Assembly (NCBI GenBank): GCA_038182865.1 | Contig: CP116226.1 | Coordinates: 248,001-312,000 of the forward strand | Reading direction: 5' to 3' | Source of the DNA: Microbacterium enclense | Lineage (GTDB): Bacteria; Actinomycetota; Actinomycetes; Actinomycetales; Microbacteriaceae | Length of the DNA: 64,000 nt | Part shown: positions 8,198 through 16,919 of the stretch, in pieces | Position numbering within the stretch: the first letter of the stretch is position 1 | Layout of the letters: every line of letters starts with the position of its first letter | Program-made: the position numbers and the translations under genes | The notes under the pieces: generated by a model | Databases searched by the model: none | What the model saw: only the letters and a program-made list of their open reading frames with translations | What the model was told of the DNA's origin: nothing

Positions 8198-8839
8198 TCA
8201 GGACGCCAAGCCTGTGCCGCACGAGGAACAGAAGCGAGCGCCGGAGGGGTTCTCGGACCCGCAGCCCGTGCAGGTCGCCACGACGACGAGAGGCGATCCG
8301 CACTCCCCGCAGAACTTCCCGCCGTGAGACTGCGCCCCGCACGCGCCGCATCGCGGGCGCGCCGGGGTCTTCAGGTCGACCCCGCCGACGAGGTCGACGG
8401 TCTCGAGCCGCTCCTGCACCTGCCGACGTCGCGCCTCGGCCTGCAACTGCGCCAGCTCTTCCACCGCGATGGGCGAGCACCGCACGCACTGCCCGACGCC
8501 GTCGTTCCAGCACACGTCGTCGCAGACCCAGTCGCTGCACGCGCGGCACTGATGGAACTTAGGAGCGATCTCGGCGGTCGCCGCGCGAAGGGCCTGATCT
8601 TTCGCGGGCGAGTTCGTCCCCCGGTCGAGCAGGCGGTCGGCCATCGAGGTGAATTGCGACAGCTGTCCTCCGAAGAGGTTGCCGATCCCGCGCGCCAGGC
8701 GTTGCCCGGTCGCGCGCGGGTCGGGACGGAAGGCGGAGCGGTAGCCGTTGCCGCAGCGTTCGCAGCGGAACTCGAACTGGTATCCGTCGGTGTTCGACAG
8801 ATCGCTGAAGTTGTCGGTGAACGGGACGAGGTCGCTCAT
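8198..8839 (-). CDS. Zinc-ribbon protein of unknown function
   Basis: This 213-residue hypothetical protein has several cysteine pairs. CERCG occurs near residue 25, and CRACSDWVCDDVCW and CVRC motifs lie near residues 100-125. Two C-terminal double zinc ribbons (CGACG/CGECG and CTGCG/CSSCG) lie in the last 50 residues. No signal peptide or membrane span is visible. Its ATG 8839 lies one base after the stop of the TetR gene upstream, so the two are almost certainly cotranscribed. I do not recognise a function; metal-dependent protein or nucleic acid contact is the most that can be inferred. Confidence 0.72.
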   Translation of the reverse strand: MSDLVPFTDNFSDLSNTDGYQFEFRCERCGNGYRSAFRPDPRATGQRLARGIGNLFGGQLSQFTSMADRLLDRGTNSPAKDQALRAATAEIAPKFHQCRACSDWVCDDVCWNDGVGQCVRCSPIAVEELAQLQAEARRRQVQERLETVDLVGGVDLKTPARPRCGACGAQSHGGKFCGECGSPLVVVATCTGCGSENPSGARFCSSCGTGLAS

Positions 8840-8840
8840 G

Positions 8841-9434
8841 TCACTCCTGATCGCGGGGCGGGGGCGCCGTCGGCGCCGGGATGGGGGAAACGGAGGGCCG
8901 CGCACCGAACACGAGGTCGACGAGCGGCGCGAAGTCGTAGTCGTCCGCGAACCGCGGAGCCTGCATGAGGAGCAGATTGTTGATGAGCATGCCGCGGCCC
9001 ATGAACACCCACAGCTCGAGATCGGACGCTCCGGCATCGCGGAGCACGCGGTAGACGTCATCGAATTGTCGACGCGACTCCGCGCCGATCGCCGGTTCCG
9101 CCGTCGCCGCGGAGAAGGCGTGCGCCCACACCAGGAGGGCGGCGGTGTTCGACAGGACGAGGTCGCGATAGGCGGCGCCGAGACGATCGCCGTCGAACCC
9201 GTCGACGGTGGCCGCGCGGAAGACCGTGACGATCTCCGCGGCCGCGAACGCATGCGTCCGCACGAACAACTCCAGCTTCGAGCCGAAGGTGCGGATCACG
9301 TAGGGCTGGGACACCCCCATCTCGGCCGCGACCTGCGTGGTCGACGTCCCGAAGTAGCCCCGCGCCGCGAACGCCCGCACGGAGGCGGCGAGCAGCTCGG
9401 CATCGCGAGCGGGACGGCGTCGGGGGGTCGGCAT
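8841..9434 (-). CDS. TetR/AcrR-family transcriptional regulator
   Basis: This 197-residue regulator has a TetR helix-turn-helix near residues 10-55 (STTQVAAEMGVSQPYVIRTFG). The C-terminal ligand domain lacks recognisable specificity. I chose ATG 9434 because the arginine-rich start MPTPRRRPARD is typical; the open frame upstream crosses the operator. It is divergent from the copper amine oxidase, with a 14-bp palindrome in the shared promoter region, and is followed by the zinc-ribbon gene. Repression of itself and possibly of the amine oxidase is inferred. Confidence 0.85.
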   Translation of the reverse strand: MPTPRRRPARDAELLAASVRAFAARGYFGTSTTQVAAEMGVSQPYVIRTFGSKLELFVRTHAFAAAEIVTVFRAATVDGFDGDRLGAAYRDLVLSNTAALLVWAHAFSAATAEPAIGAESRRQFDDVYRVLRDAGASDLELWVFMGRGMLINNLLLMQAPRFADDYDFAPLVDLVFGARPSVSPIPAPTAPPPRDQE

Positions 9435-9457
9435 CCGCTGGTCCTTCCGGGGCGGTG

Positions 9458-9471
9458 TTATCGCTCGATAA
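9458..9471. promoter_or_regulatory. TetR-type operator palindrome
   Basis: TTATCG-CT-CGATAA is a perfect inverted repeat 24 bp upstream of the TetR start and 93 bp upstream of the divergent amine oxidase. It is the only AT-rich palindrome in this gap and is the likely binding site of the TetR protein. Confidence 0.65.
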
Positions 9472-9563
9472 TAGCGCGGCGCGCGCGATCGGACATCCGC
9501 CGTGCACGGGATGACAACGCGCATCTTGGGTGCCGGGCGAGAGTGGATACCGGAGGCCCCACC

Positions 9564-11585
9564 ATGCACGAACACGCACACGCCGTCCCCGACCAGGCGA
9601 TGGAGAACCCCGATCTCGACCGAGCGGCCGGCACCCGACCGACCGTCCACCCCCTCGACCCCCTCACCGCGGAAGAGATCGAACGAGCACGCGATGTCCT
9701 CGTCACCGCGGGGCTCCTGGGCGACACCGTCCGGGTCCCGATGCTGCTGCCCGCCGAACCCGACAAGAGGGTCGTGGCGTCATGGCATCCGGGGGACCCG
9801 ATCGACCGCCGCGCCGACGTCACGCTGCTCGACACCGCGACCGGCGAGGTGACCGAGGTGATCGTCTCGATCACGACCGGCGAGGTGCGCGACTCCCGCC
9901 GGTACGCCGCCGACTCCTCGCCGTACGGCCAGCCGCAATACCTCTTCGAGGAGTACGAACGCGCGGCCGAACTCGTCAAGGCCTCCCCCGAGTGGCGCGC
10001 CGCGATGCAGCGCCGTGGGCTCGAAGACCGGATCGACCTCGCCTTCTGCACCCCACTCGCCCCCGGGTTCGTCGGACGCGAGAACGAGATCGGGCGCCGG
10101 GTCATCCGGTCGCTGACGTTCCTGCGCGACAGCGAGGACGACATCGCCTGGGCGCACCCCGTCGAGGGTCTCATCGTGCACATCGATCTCACCGCCGACC
10201 GGGTGATCGGCATCGAAGACGAGGGCGACGTCCCCGTGCCGTCGGGCAGCGGCCGCTACGACCCCGCAGCGACCGGTCCTGCACGCACGACGCTGAAGCC
10301 GATCGAGATCACGCAACCCGAGGGTCCGAGCTTCCACGTCGAGGGCTCGCACGTGCGGTGGGAGAACTGGACGCTACGCGTCGACTTCAACGCCCGCGAG
10401 GGTCTCGTGCTGCACGACGTGCGTTTCGACGACCGCCCCGTGCTCTCGCGCGCGAGCATCCCCGAGATGGTCGTGCCGTACGGCGACACGAGCAACACGC
10501 GCTTCTGGATCAGCTACTTCGATGCGGGCGAGTACCTCCTCGGCAAGAACGCGAACCACCTCGAACTCGGATGCGACTGCCTCGGGGTCATCCACTACTT
10601 CGACGGCCACGTCGCCGACGACCGTGGGCACGCGATGCGCATCCCGAACGCCGTGTGCATGCACGAAGAGGACGACGGGGTGCTGTGGAAGCACACCGAG
10701 CCCGGTCCCGTCGGCTCGCACGTGAGGCGCTCGCGCCGGCTGGTCGTGTCGTACTTCGCCACGATCGGGAACTACGACTACGGCTTCTTCTGGTCCTTCT
10801 CCCTCGACGGGTCGATCCAGGTCGAGGCCAAAGCCACCGGCATCGTCTTCGTCGGCGGCGGAGTGCCGGGCTCCTCGAACCGCCACGCTCCCGAGATCGC
10901 CCCCGGCGTCTTCGCGCCCGTGCATCAGCACCTCTTCTCGGCGCGGCTGGACATGGCGATCGACGGAGACGAGAACCGGCTGTTCGAGGTCGACGCGGTA
11001 CGCATCCCGATGGGCGAGGACAACCCCTTCGGCAACGCCTTCACGTGGTCGCAGACGCTGCTGCGCACCGAGCAGGAGGCCCGGCGCGAGGCCGACACCG
11101 CGGTCGCGCGCGTGTGGGAGGTGCAGTCGACCTCGCGGACCAACGACATCGGCAAGCCCACCGCGTACCACCTCGTTCCCGAGCCGACCGCCTTGCTCCT
11201 GGCCGACCCGGCCTCGACGGTCGCGGCACGCGCCGCGTTCGCGACGAAGCACCTGTGGGGCACCGCGTACGACCCCGAGGAGCGGTGGCCCGCCGGCCGC
11301 TACCCCAACGCCCACGCCGGAGGGGCGGGGCTGCCGGCGTACACGGCCGACGACCGCTCGATCGACGGCGCCGACCTCGTGCTCTGGCATACCTTCGGCT
11401 TGACGCACGTGCCACGGCCCGAGGACTGGCCGATCATGCCCGTCGACCACGCCGGCTTCCGACTCAAGCCCTACGGATTCCTCGACCGCAACCCCGCGCT
11501 GGATGTGCCGGAGTCGTCGCAGGCCCACGCGCAGCGCGAAGACGGATGCTGCGGCGGCGGCGACGCCTGCGACTGCGGGCACTGA
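9564..11585 (+). CDS. Copper-containing primary-amine oxidase (topaquinone)
   Basis: This 673-residue enzyme oxidatively deaminates primary amines to aldehydes with release of NH3 and H2O2. It carries the topaquinone precursor Tyr404 in GNYDY and the catalytic base Asp320 in YFDAGEYLL, 84 residues earlier as in the Arthrobacter enzyme. Two copper-ligand histidines lie in HQH at 454-456. No signal peptide is visible, so it is probably cytosolic. It is related to tyramine, phenylethylamine and histamine oxidases. The extreme C-terminus ends in a cysteine cluster (CCGGGDACDCGH). ATG 9564 has a GGAGG ribosome site. Neighbouring amine transporter, FeaR-like regulator and MoaF genes support a monoamine substrate such as tyramine. 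Confidence 0.95.
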   Translation: MHEHAHAVPDQAMENPDLDRAAGTRPTVHPLDPLTAEEIERARDVLVTAGLLGDTVRVPMLLPAEPDKRVVASWHPGDPIDRRADVTLLDTATGEVTEVIVSITTGEVRDSRRYAADSSPYGQPQYLFEEYERAAELVKASPEWRAAMQRRGLEDRIDLAFCTPLAPGFVGRENEIGRRVIRSLTFLRDSEDDIAWAHPVEGLIVHIDLTADRVIGIEDEGDVPVPSGSGRYDPAATGPARTTLKPIEITQPEGPSFHVEGSHVRWENWTLRVDFNAREGLVLHDVRFDDRPVLSRASIPEMVVPYGDTSNTRFWISYFDAGEYLLGKNANHLELGCDCLGVIHYFDGHVADDRGHAMRIPNAVCMHEEDDGVLWKHTEPGPVGSHVRRSRRLVVSYFATIGNYDYGFFWSFSLDGSIQVEAKATGIVFVGGGVPGSSNRHAPEIAPGVFAPVHQHLFSARLDMAIDGDENRLFEVDAVRIPMGEDNPFGNAFTWSQTLLRTEQEARREADTAVARVWEVQSTSRTNDIGKPTAYHLVPEPTALLLADPASTVAARAAFATKHLWGTAYDPEERWPAGRYPNAHAGGAGLPAYTADDRSIDGADLVLWHTFGLTHVPRPEDWPIMPVDHAGFRLKPYGFLDRNPALDVPESSQAHAQREDGCCGGGDACDCGH

Positions 11586-11697
11586 CGACCTCGAGCGACG
11601 GGCGACGGATGCCACGGGCTCCCACCGCCGCCCCTCACATCGGCGTCCCGCCACGGCGGCGATAGGGTCGGACGGTCGATCGACAAGGAGGACGCCC

Positions 11698-12291
11698 GTG
11701 CCCCGACGTGTGGACCACGAAGCCCGCCGGCATGAGATCGTGCAGGCCACCTGGCGTCTCATCGCCGAACGCGGTATCGAGGCCACGACCATGCGCGAGC
11801 TCGCCCGTGAACTGGGCCTGGCCAATGGCAGCGTCACGCACTACTTCCCCGACAAGAGCGCGATCCTGACGGCCGCCTTCGCGCACGTGTTCGACGCGAC
11901 GACGGCGCGGTTCACGCAGGGCCGCGCGCGCACGGGCGACACCGGTCTCGCGGCCCTTCGCGCGTTCCTGCTCGAGGCGGCACCGATCGATGAGGAGCGC
12001 ACGCTCGAGGCACGCATCGTCATCGCCTTCCTCGAGTACGCCGCAGCCGATCCCGCGCTGGCCGAGATGTTCCGCAGCCTGATGCGCCAGTGGCAGGAGG
12101 CGTTCGCCGCCATGGTGGCCGAGGCGCAGGAACGGGGCGAGGTGCGCGACGGTCTCGACGTGCAGGCCGTGAGCGATGCCATCCTGCACGCGGTCAACGG
12201 CATGCAGGCCAACGGCGTCCTTCTGCCCGAGACGGCGCGCGAAGAGCGCATGCTCGCCACCGTCGACGCGCTCGTCGACATGCTCCGCTGA
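11698..12291 (+). CDS. TetR-family transcriptional regulator
   Basis: This 197-residue protein has a TetR helix-turn-helix at about residues 10-55 (TTMRELARELGLANGSVTHYF) and a C-terminal domain resembling BetI/RutR-type ligand domains. The start is GTG 11698 with AAGGAGG nine bases upstream. It lies 112 bp after the amine oxidase on the same strand. It may regulate amine uptake or oxidation; the effector is unknown. Confidence 0.85.
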   Translation: MPRRVDHEARRHEIVQATWRLIAERGIEATTMRELARELGLANGSVTHYFPDKSAILTAAFAHVFDATTARFTQGRARTGDTGLAALRAFLLEAAPIDEERTLEARIVIAFLEYAAADPALAEMFRSLMRQWQEAFAAMVAEAQERGEVRDGLDVQAVSDAILHAVNGMQANGVLLPETAREERMLATVDALVDMLR

Positions 12292-12405
12292 TCGCCTCTC
12301 GCGGCATCCGATACATCGAGGTAATATACGGGAAACTTTGGCTCTACAAGCGTCGGATAAAAAGGACGCAGGAGCCGAAAGTCGAGGGAAACGAGGAGGT
12401 CTCCC

Positions 12406-13362
12406 ATGTCGATCGTCATCACCCGCCCCCGATCGGGCGTCACCGCCATCCACGCCGCCGATCTGGCCGCGTTCCGCGCGGCGGTCGACGACAGCTTCGT
12501 GCCGCTGCACGTCACCGCCGCCGACCCCGATCGCTTCCGCGGCACGATCCGCGCGGCCTCCGCCGACGGCATCCACGTCAGCACCGTCGCGGCGTCGCCG
12601 CACGTCGTCGAGCGCACGCCCGACCTCATCGCCCGCGCCGACGGCCCGGCCGTGAAGATGAGCCTCATGCTCGCCGGCACCGGCCTGCTGATCCAGGACG
12701 GCCGCGAGGCGCTCCTGCGCCCCGGCGACTTCGCCGTCTACGACACGTCGCGCCCGTACACGCTGAGCTTCAGCGGCGACTTCCGCACGATCGTCACGAT
12801 GTTCGCGCCCAGCGCGCTCCCCCTGCCGTCGTCGGCCCTCGCGCAGCTCACCGCCGTGCGGGTTCCGGGTGACGGCGGCCTCGGGGGTGTGGTGGCCCCC
12901 TTCCTCGCGCAGTTGGGCACGCACCTCGACCAGGTCGCCAGCCCCTCGGGGTCGCGCCTCGTGCACACGGCGCTCGACCTGCTGACCACCGTCTACGCGC
13001 ACGAGCTCGGCACGGACGTCGCGGCGAGCGACCCGCACGCTGCCCTGCGGCGCCGGGTCGAGGAGCACATCGACGCGCACCTGGCCTCCGCCGACCTCTC
13101 CCCCGGCACCATCGCCGCGGCGCACTACATCTCGACACGGCACCTGCACACGCTCTTCCAGGGCCAGGGCACCACGGTGGCCGCGCTCATCCGCTCGCGC
13201 CGGCTCGAACGGTGCCGTCGCGACCTGACCGATCCGCTGCTCGCCGATCAGTCGGTCTCGGCGATCGGCGCGCGATGGGGGTTCCCGGATGCCGCGCACT
13301 TCAGCCGCACCTTCAAATCGGCGTTCGGATTCTCGCCGAGCGAGTGCCGCGCGGGGCGCTGA
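12406..13362 (+). CDS. AraC-family activator, FeaR-like
   Basis: This 318-residue regulator has an N-terminal AraC-binding-like domain (about 20-190) and a C-terminal double helix-turn-helix (about 215-315; ISTRHLHTLFQ and GFPDAAHFSRTFKSAFG). The layout matches FeaR, which activates tynA and feaB for phenylethylamine and tyramine use in E. coli. Its place next to an amine oxidase supports that role. A GAGGAGG ribosome site precedes ATG 12406. The 114-bp leader is unusually AT-rich for this genome (TAATATAC near 12320) and probably holds its promoter. Confidence 0.83.
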   Translation: MSIVITRPRSGVTAIHAADLAAFRAAVDDSFVPLHVTAADPDRFRGTIRAASADGIHVSTVAASPHVVERTPDLIARADGPAVKMSLMLAGTGLLIQDGREALLRPGDFAVYDTSRPYTLSFSGDFRTIVTMFAPSALPLPSSALAQLTAVRVPGDGGLGGVVAPFLAQLGTHLDQVASPSGSRLVHTALDLLTTVYAHELGTDVAASDPHAALRRRVEEHIDAHLASADLSPGTIAAAHYISTRHLHTLFQGQGTTVAALIRSRRLERCRRDLTDPLLADQSVSAIGARWGFPDAAHFSRTFKSAFGFSPSECRAGR

Positions 13363-13460
13363 GGCCCCTCACGTCTCACGAAGGGCGGGCTGCGAAGCCC
13401 CCAGCCAGCCGACGGGGGACGGGGCCGACAGCGCGGGACGCCGCAGCGCGCAGCCGCCCC

Positions 13461-13550
13461 CAGGTCCCGCTTCTGGCCGAGCATGTCCCGGCACACGGTG
13501 GGCTCTGGAGCCTCCAGGCGACCAGAAGGGGGACATGGGCGACCGGAAGG
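13461..13550. repeat. Intergenic palindromic element, family E (core TGTCCCNCTTCTGG)
   Basis: CTTCTGG (13470-13476) and ATGTCCC (13482-13488) are matched in reverse by CCAGAAG (13522-13528) and GGGACAT (13530-13536). This gives a roughly 80-bp imperfect palindrome between the convergent AraC and SDR genes. The rest of the 207-bp gap shows no gene. Confidence 0.55.
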
Positions 13551-13569
13551 CCCGGCGCCGCTCGCGCGG

Positions 13570-14373
13570 TCACATCCCCGCGTGGTCGAACGCGATCGTC
13601 GGCACGTCGACGATGTGCGCGCCGCCGTCCGCGACGATCGTCGCCCCCGTGATGTACGAGGAGTCGGTCGAGGCGAGGAAGCGTACGACCCCCGCGATCT
13701 CCTCCGGCTGCGCCGGGCGCCCGAGCGGCACGTCGGTGGTCACGGCGGCGTAGGCCGCCGCCCGGTCGTCGAGGTCGGCGGCGCGGGCGAAGGCGTCCAT
13801 CTCCTCGTCGGCCATGGGCGTCGCCACCCACCCCGGGCAGACCGTGTTGACCCGAACACCGGCGCGCCCGTAGTCCCGGGCGAGGGAGCGGGTGAGGCCG
13901 ATCAGCGCGTGCTTGCCGACGGTGTAGCCCGCGACCGAGGGCCCCGCGGCGAGACCCGCGATCGACGACATCACCACCACCCGTCCGTGCGCGGCGATGA
14001 GCGCGGGCAGGGCCGCGCGGACGACCACGAACGCGGTCGTGACGTTCGCGCGCAGGGCGGCTTCCCAGGCGTCGTCGTCGGTGTCGGCGACCGTGGCGAA
14101 GCCGTGTCCGCCGGCGTTGGCGACGACGATGTCGAGCCGGCCGTGCTCCTCGAGCACGCGCGCGACGAGCGCGGCGGCGGCAGCCGAGTCCGCAGCATCC
14201 GCGGTGACCGCCATGCCCCCGATCTCGGCCGCGACCCGCTCGAGGGGCTCCGCGCGGCGGCCCGTCACGACGACGTGCGCTCCCTCGCGGGCGAACCGCC
14301 GCGCGACGGCTTCGCCGATGCCCGTTCCCCCGCCGGTGATGAGCACCACCTGACCGTTCAGGTCAGCATCCAT
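13570..14373 (-). CDS. SDR-family NAD(P)-dependent oxidoreductase
   Basis: This 267-residue classical short-chain dehydrogenase has the cofactor motif TGGGTGIG near residue 15, NAGG near 88, and the catalytic Ser-Tyr-Lys set in SSIAG and YTVGK near residues 140-160. It oxidises or reduces an alcohol/ketone whose identity is not visible. ATG 14373 has a GGAGGAACGA ribosome site. It is 44 bp downstream of a second SDR on the same strand, so the two form an operon in the amine block. A 2-hydroxy-amine or aromatic alcohol substrate is possible. Confidence 0.88.
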   Translation of the reverse strand: MDADLNGQVVLITGGGTGIGEAVARRFAREGAHVVVTGRRAEPLERVAAEIGGMAVTADAADSAAAAALVARVLEEHGRLDIVVANAGGHGFATVADTDDDAWEAALRANVTTAFVVVRAALPALIAAHGRVVVMSSIAGLAAGPSVAGYTVGKHALIGLTRSLARDYGRAGVRVNTVCPGWVATPMADEEMDAFARAADLDDRAAAYAAVTTDVPLGRPAQPEEIAGVVRFLASTDSSYITGATIVADGGAHIVDVPTIAFDHAGM

Positions 14374-14417
14374 TCGTTCCTCCTTCTGCCCGGACTCGCG
14401 CCGGGCGCCTCGCGCGC

Positions 14418-15149
14418 TCACGCGGGAAAACCGGATCGCGCGCTGACCCCGAAGTCCGACACCCACGTCGCCGCCGACACGGGTCGCAACCGCGGGGAGG
14501 CGAGCAGGACGATCTGATCGGCCACCTCGGCGGGTGTCTGCACGGGGTAGTCCGCGCCCGCGAAGCCCTGCGGCATCCCGAGGTCTCCGCGGCTCATGGG
14601 TGTGTCCACGATCGACGGGCACACCGCGTTGACGCGGATGCCCTCCGGGGCGAGCTCGACGGCGGCGGCTCTCGCCAGCTGCAGCAGCGCCGCCTTCGAG
14701 GCGCTGTACGGCACCATGCCGGCGGTGGCGACGAGTGCCGAATCGCTCGCGACGACGACGACCGCGGGAGCCTCCGATCGCCGCAGCCACGGCAGCGCGG
14801 CGCGAAGAGTCACGAAGGCTCCGGTGACGTTGACGGCGAAGACACGCTCCCAGTCGGTGACAGACGTCTCGGAGAGCGGCGTGCCCACCGGTCCGGAGAT
14901 CCCTGCGGCCAGGACGAGCACGTCGATCCCGCCCAGCTCACGCGCGCACGTGTCGACGGCGGCGGCCGCCGCCGTGGCATCCGTGAGATCGGCGACGATC
15001 GACGCACCGTCGATCTCGCGCACGCGCGGGTCGAGGTCGACGGCGCCCACGCGCGCCCCTTCCGCGGCGAGCGCCCGCACGGCGGCGCGGCCGATTCCGC
15101 CGGCGGCCCCCGTGACGAACGCGCGCCGCGCGGTCAAGTTCAGGTCCAT
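14418..15149 (-). CDS. SDR-family oxidoreductase
   Basis: This 243-residue short-chain dehydrogenase has TGAAGGIG near residue 13, LAAG in place of the usual NNAG near 80, and the active-site Ser and YSASK near residues 130-150. It is the first gene of a two-SDR operon and is divergent from the APC permease. ATG 15149 gives the normal family length; the open frame continues far upstream through the permease region, but that part is a shadow. The substrate is unknown. Confidence 0.86.
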   Translation of the reverse strand: MDLNLTARRAFVTGAAGGIGRAAVRALAAEGARVGAVDLDPRVREIDGASIVADLTDATAAAAAVDTCARELGGIDVLVLAAGISGPVGTPLSETSVTDWERVFAVNVTGAFVTLRAALPWLRRSEAPAVVVVASDSALVATAGMVPYSASKAALLQLARAAAVELAPEGIRVNAVCPSIVDTPMSRGDLGMPQGFAGADYPVQTPAEVADQIVLLASPRLRPVSAATWVSDFGVSARSGFPA

Positions 15150-15305
15150 GCGGCCATCCTGCGCGCGGCGGCGGCGCGCGGCATCCGTCCCTGCACGGAC
15201 GCAACAGGCCCCCTCGCCGGCGGTCAAGTCGGGTGGGCCGGGGCGGAGCAAGATCGCTGCAGCGGGCGGTCGCTCCCGCTCGGAACCCGAACCGAAGGAC
15301 CCGCC

Positions 15306-16787
15306 ATGACCGACTCGACCTCCGCCGGCTCGTCGACGGCGCTGCAGCGCGGCGCGCTGGGCGTCGCCGGCATCGTCTTCCTCGTCCTCGCCGCGGTCGC
15401 GCCGCTGACCGGGATCGTCGTCGTCGCCTCTCTCGCGATCGCCCTCGGCAACGGAGGCGGCACGCCCGCATCGTTCCTGATCATCGCGGTGATCCTCCTG
15501 CTGTTCGCCGTCGGCTACGCGCAGATGTCCAAGCAACTGGTGAACGCGGGCGGTTTCTACGCCTTCGTCGTGAAGGGCCTCGGTCGTACCGGCGGGCTCA
15601 TCGCGGGCCTGATCGCGACCCTCGGTTACAACTTCTTCGTGGTCGGCACGATCGGCACGAGCGGCTTCTTCATGCAGTCGATCATCGCCGGGCTCACCGG
15701 ATTCGACATGCACTGGTACCTGTGGGGTCTGCTGTCGATCGTCGTCTGCTTCGTCCTGGCGCGCACGGGCGTGGACTTCTCGTCGAAGGTGCTCGGTGTC
15801 GCCCTCGTGCTCGAGGTGCTCATGCTCGTCGTGTTCGACGTCTCGGTCCTCGTGCAGACGGGATACGACCTCGGCGCATTCTCGACCGAGGCCGTGTTCT
15901 CGGGCTCGCTCCCGATCGGTCTGCTGCTGGCGGCGACCGGCTTTCTCGGCTTCGAGGCGACCGCGCTCTTCGGCGAAGAGGCACGGAACCCGCTGAAGAC
16001 CATCCCGCGCGCCACCTACACCGCGATCGTCGCGATCAGCGTCATCCTCGGCGTCACCACGTGGGCCGTCGTCAGCGCGACCGGCGTCGCCCAGGCGCAG
16101 GGCACCGCGCAGGAGCACCTGGCCACGGGCGATCTCATCTTCAGCCTTGCGGCGACCTATCTCGGCCCCCAGCTCACCGTGGTCATGGAGATCCTGCTGC
16201 TGGTGAGCCTGTTCGCGGCGATGCTCGCCTTCCACAACTCCGCCACCCGCTACCTCTACGCTCTGGGCCGCGCGCGCGTGCTGCCGTTCGCCCTCGCCCG
16301 CACGCGCGCCTCGGGTGCCCCGCAGATCGCGGGGATCGTGCAGGCCGGGTTCGCTGCGATCGTCGCGGGCCTGTTCGCCCTCGCCGGACTCGACCCGATC
16401 CTCACCCTCGTCCCGGCGATGCTCGGGTTCGGAACCCTGGCGGTGATCGTGCTGCAGGCGCTGGCCGCCCTGTCGATCGTGGTGTTCTTCCGCCGCCGCG
16501 CAGACCGCCGCTGGTGGAGCACGCTGATCGCCCCCGGTATCGGCTTCCTCGCCCTGTCCGTCATCGTGATCCTCGCCGTGGTCAACTTCGACATCGTCGC
16601 CGGATCGAGCGAGCCCGCCATCCGCGCGATGCCGCTTCTGCTGGTCGCGGCCGTCATCGGGGGCATCGGCTACGGCGTCCACCTGCGCCGCCGCAAGCCG
16701 GCCGTCTACGCCGGGCTCGCCGACGACCTCGAAGCCTTCAACGTCGCCTCGGCCGAGAAGGGGAAAGACCCCGTCCCCGGACTCTGA
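15306..16787 (+). CDS. APC-family amino acid/amine permease
   Basis: This 493-residue membrane protein has about 12 hydrophobic spans and the family signature near the first span (APLTG at about 36-40). The conserved FLGFEA region sits at about 215-220. It should import an amine or amino acid by proton or cation coupling. The start ATG 15306 has a GAAGGA site. It lies between the SDR operon and moaF in the amine block, so an aromatic amine is the likely cargo. Specificity cannot be read from the sequence. Confidence 0.88.
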   Translation: MTDSTSAGSSTALQRGALGVAGIVFLVLAAVAPLTGIVVVASLAIALGNGGGTPASFLIIAVILLLFAVGYAQMSKQLVNAGGFYAFVVKGLGRTGGLIAGLIATLGYNFFVVGTIGTSGFFMQSIIAGLTGFDMHWYLWGLLSIVVCFVLARTGVDFSSKVLGVALVLEVLMLVVFDVSVLVQTGYDLGAFSTEAVFSGSLPIGLLLAATGFLGFEATALFGEEARNPLKTIPRATYTAIVAISVILGVTTWAVVSATGVAQAQGTAQEHLATGDLIFSLAATYLGPQLTVVMEILLLVSLFAAMLAFHNSATRYLYALGRARVLPFALARTRASGAPQIAGIVQAGFAAIVAGLFALAGLDPILTLVPAMLGFGTLAVIVLQALAALSIVVFFRRRADRRWWSTLIAPGIGFLALSVIVILAVVNFDIVAGSSEPAIRAMPLLLVAAVIGGIGYGVHLRRRKPAVYAGLADDLEAFNVASAEKGKDPVPGL

Positions 16788-16791
16788 CCCC

Positions 16792-16846
16792 GGATGCCGA
16801 ACCCCGGCCGCACCGACCTTTTCGGGCGCGAGCGGGGGCGGCATCC
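16792..16846 (+). terminator. Hairpin after the APC permease gene
   Basis: GGATGCC (16792-16798) pairs with GGCATCC (16840-16846), with further GC pairing inside, right after the permease stop. It may attenuate rather than end transcription because moaF follows on the same strand. Confidence 0.45.
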
Positions 16847-16919
16847 GATCCCCCGCCTCCCGGCATCGCCCTTCGCGCGGCCGGGCCACGGCATCCATTC
16901 CACCCCCGAAGGAGATCGC

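Noticed and set aside
8748..9563. N-terminal extension of the amine oxidase frame
   Set aside because: It is antisense to TetR. The conserved protein starts at ATG 9564 with a GGAGG site.
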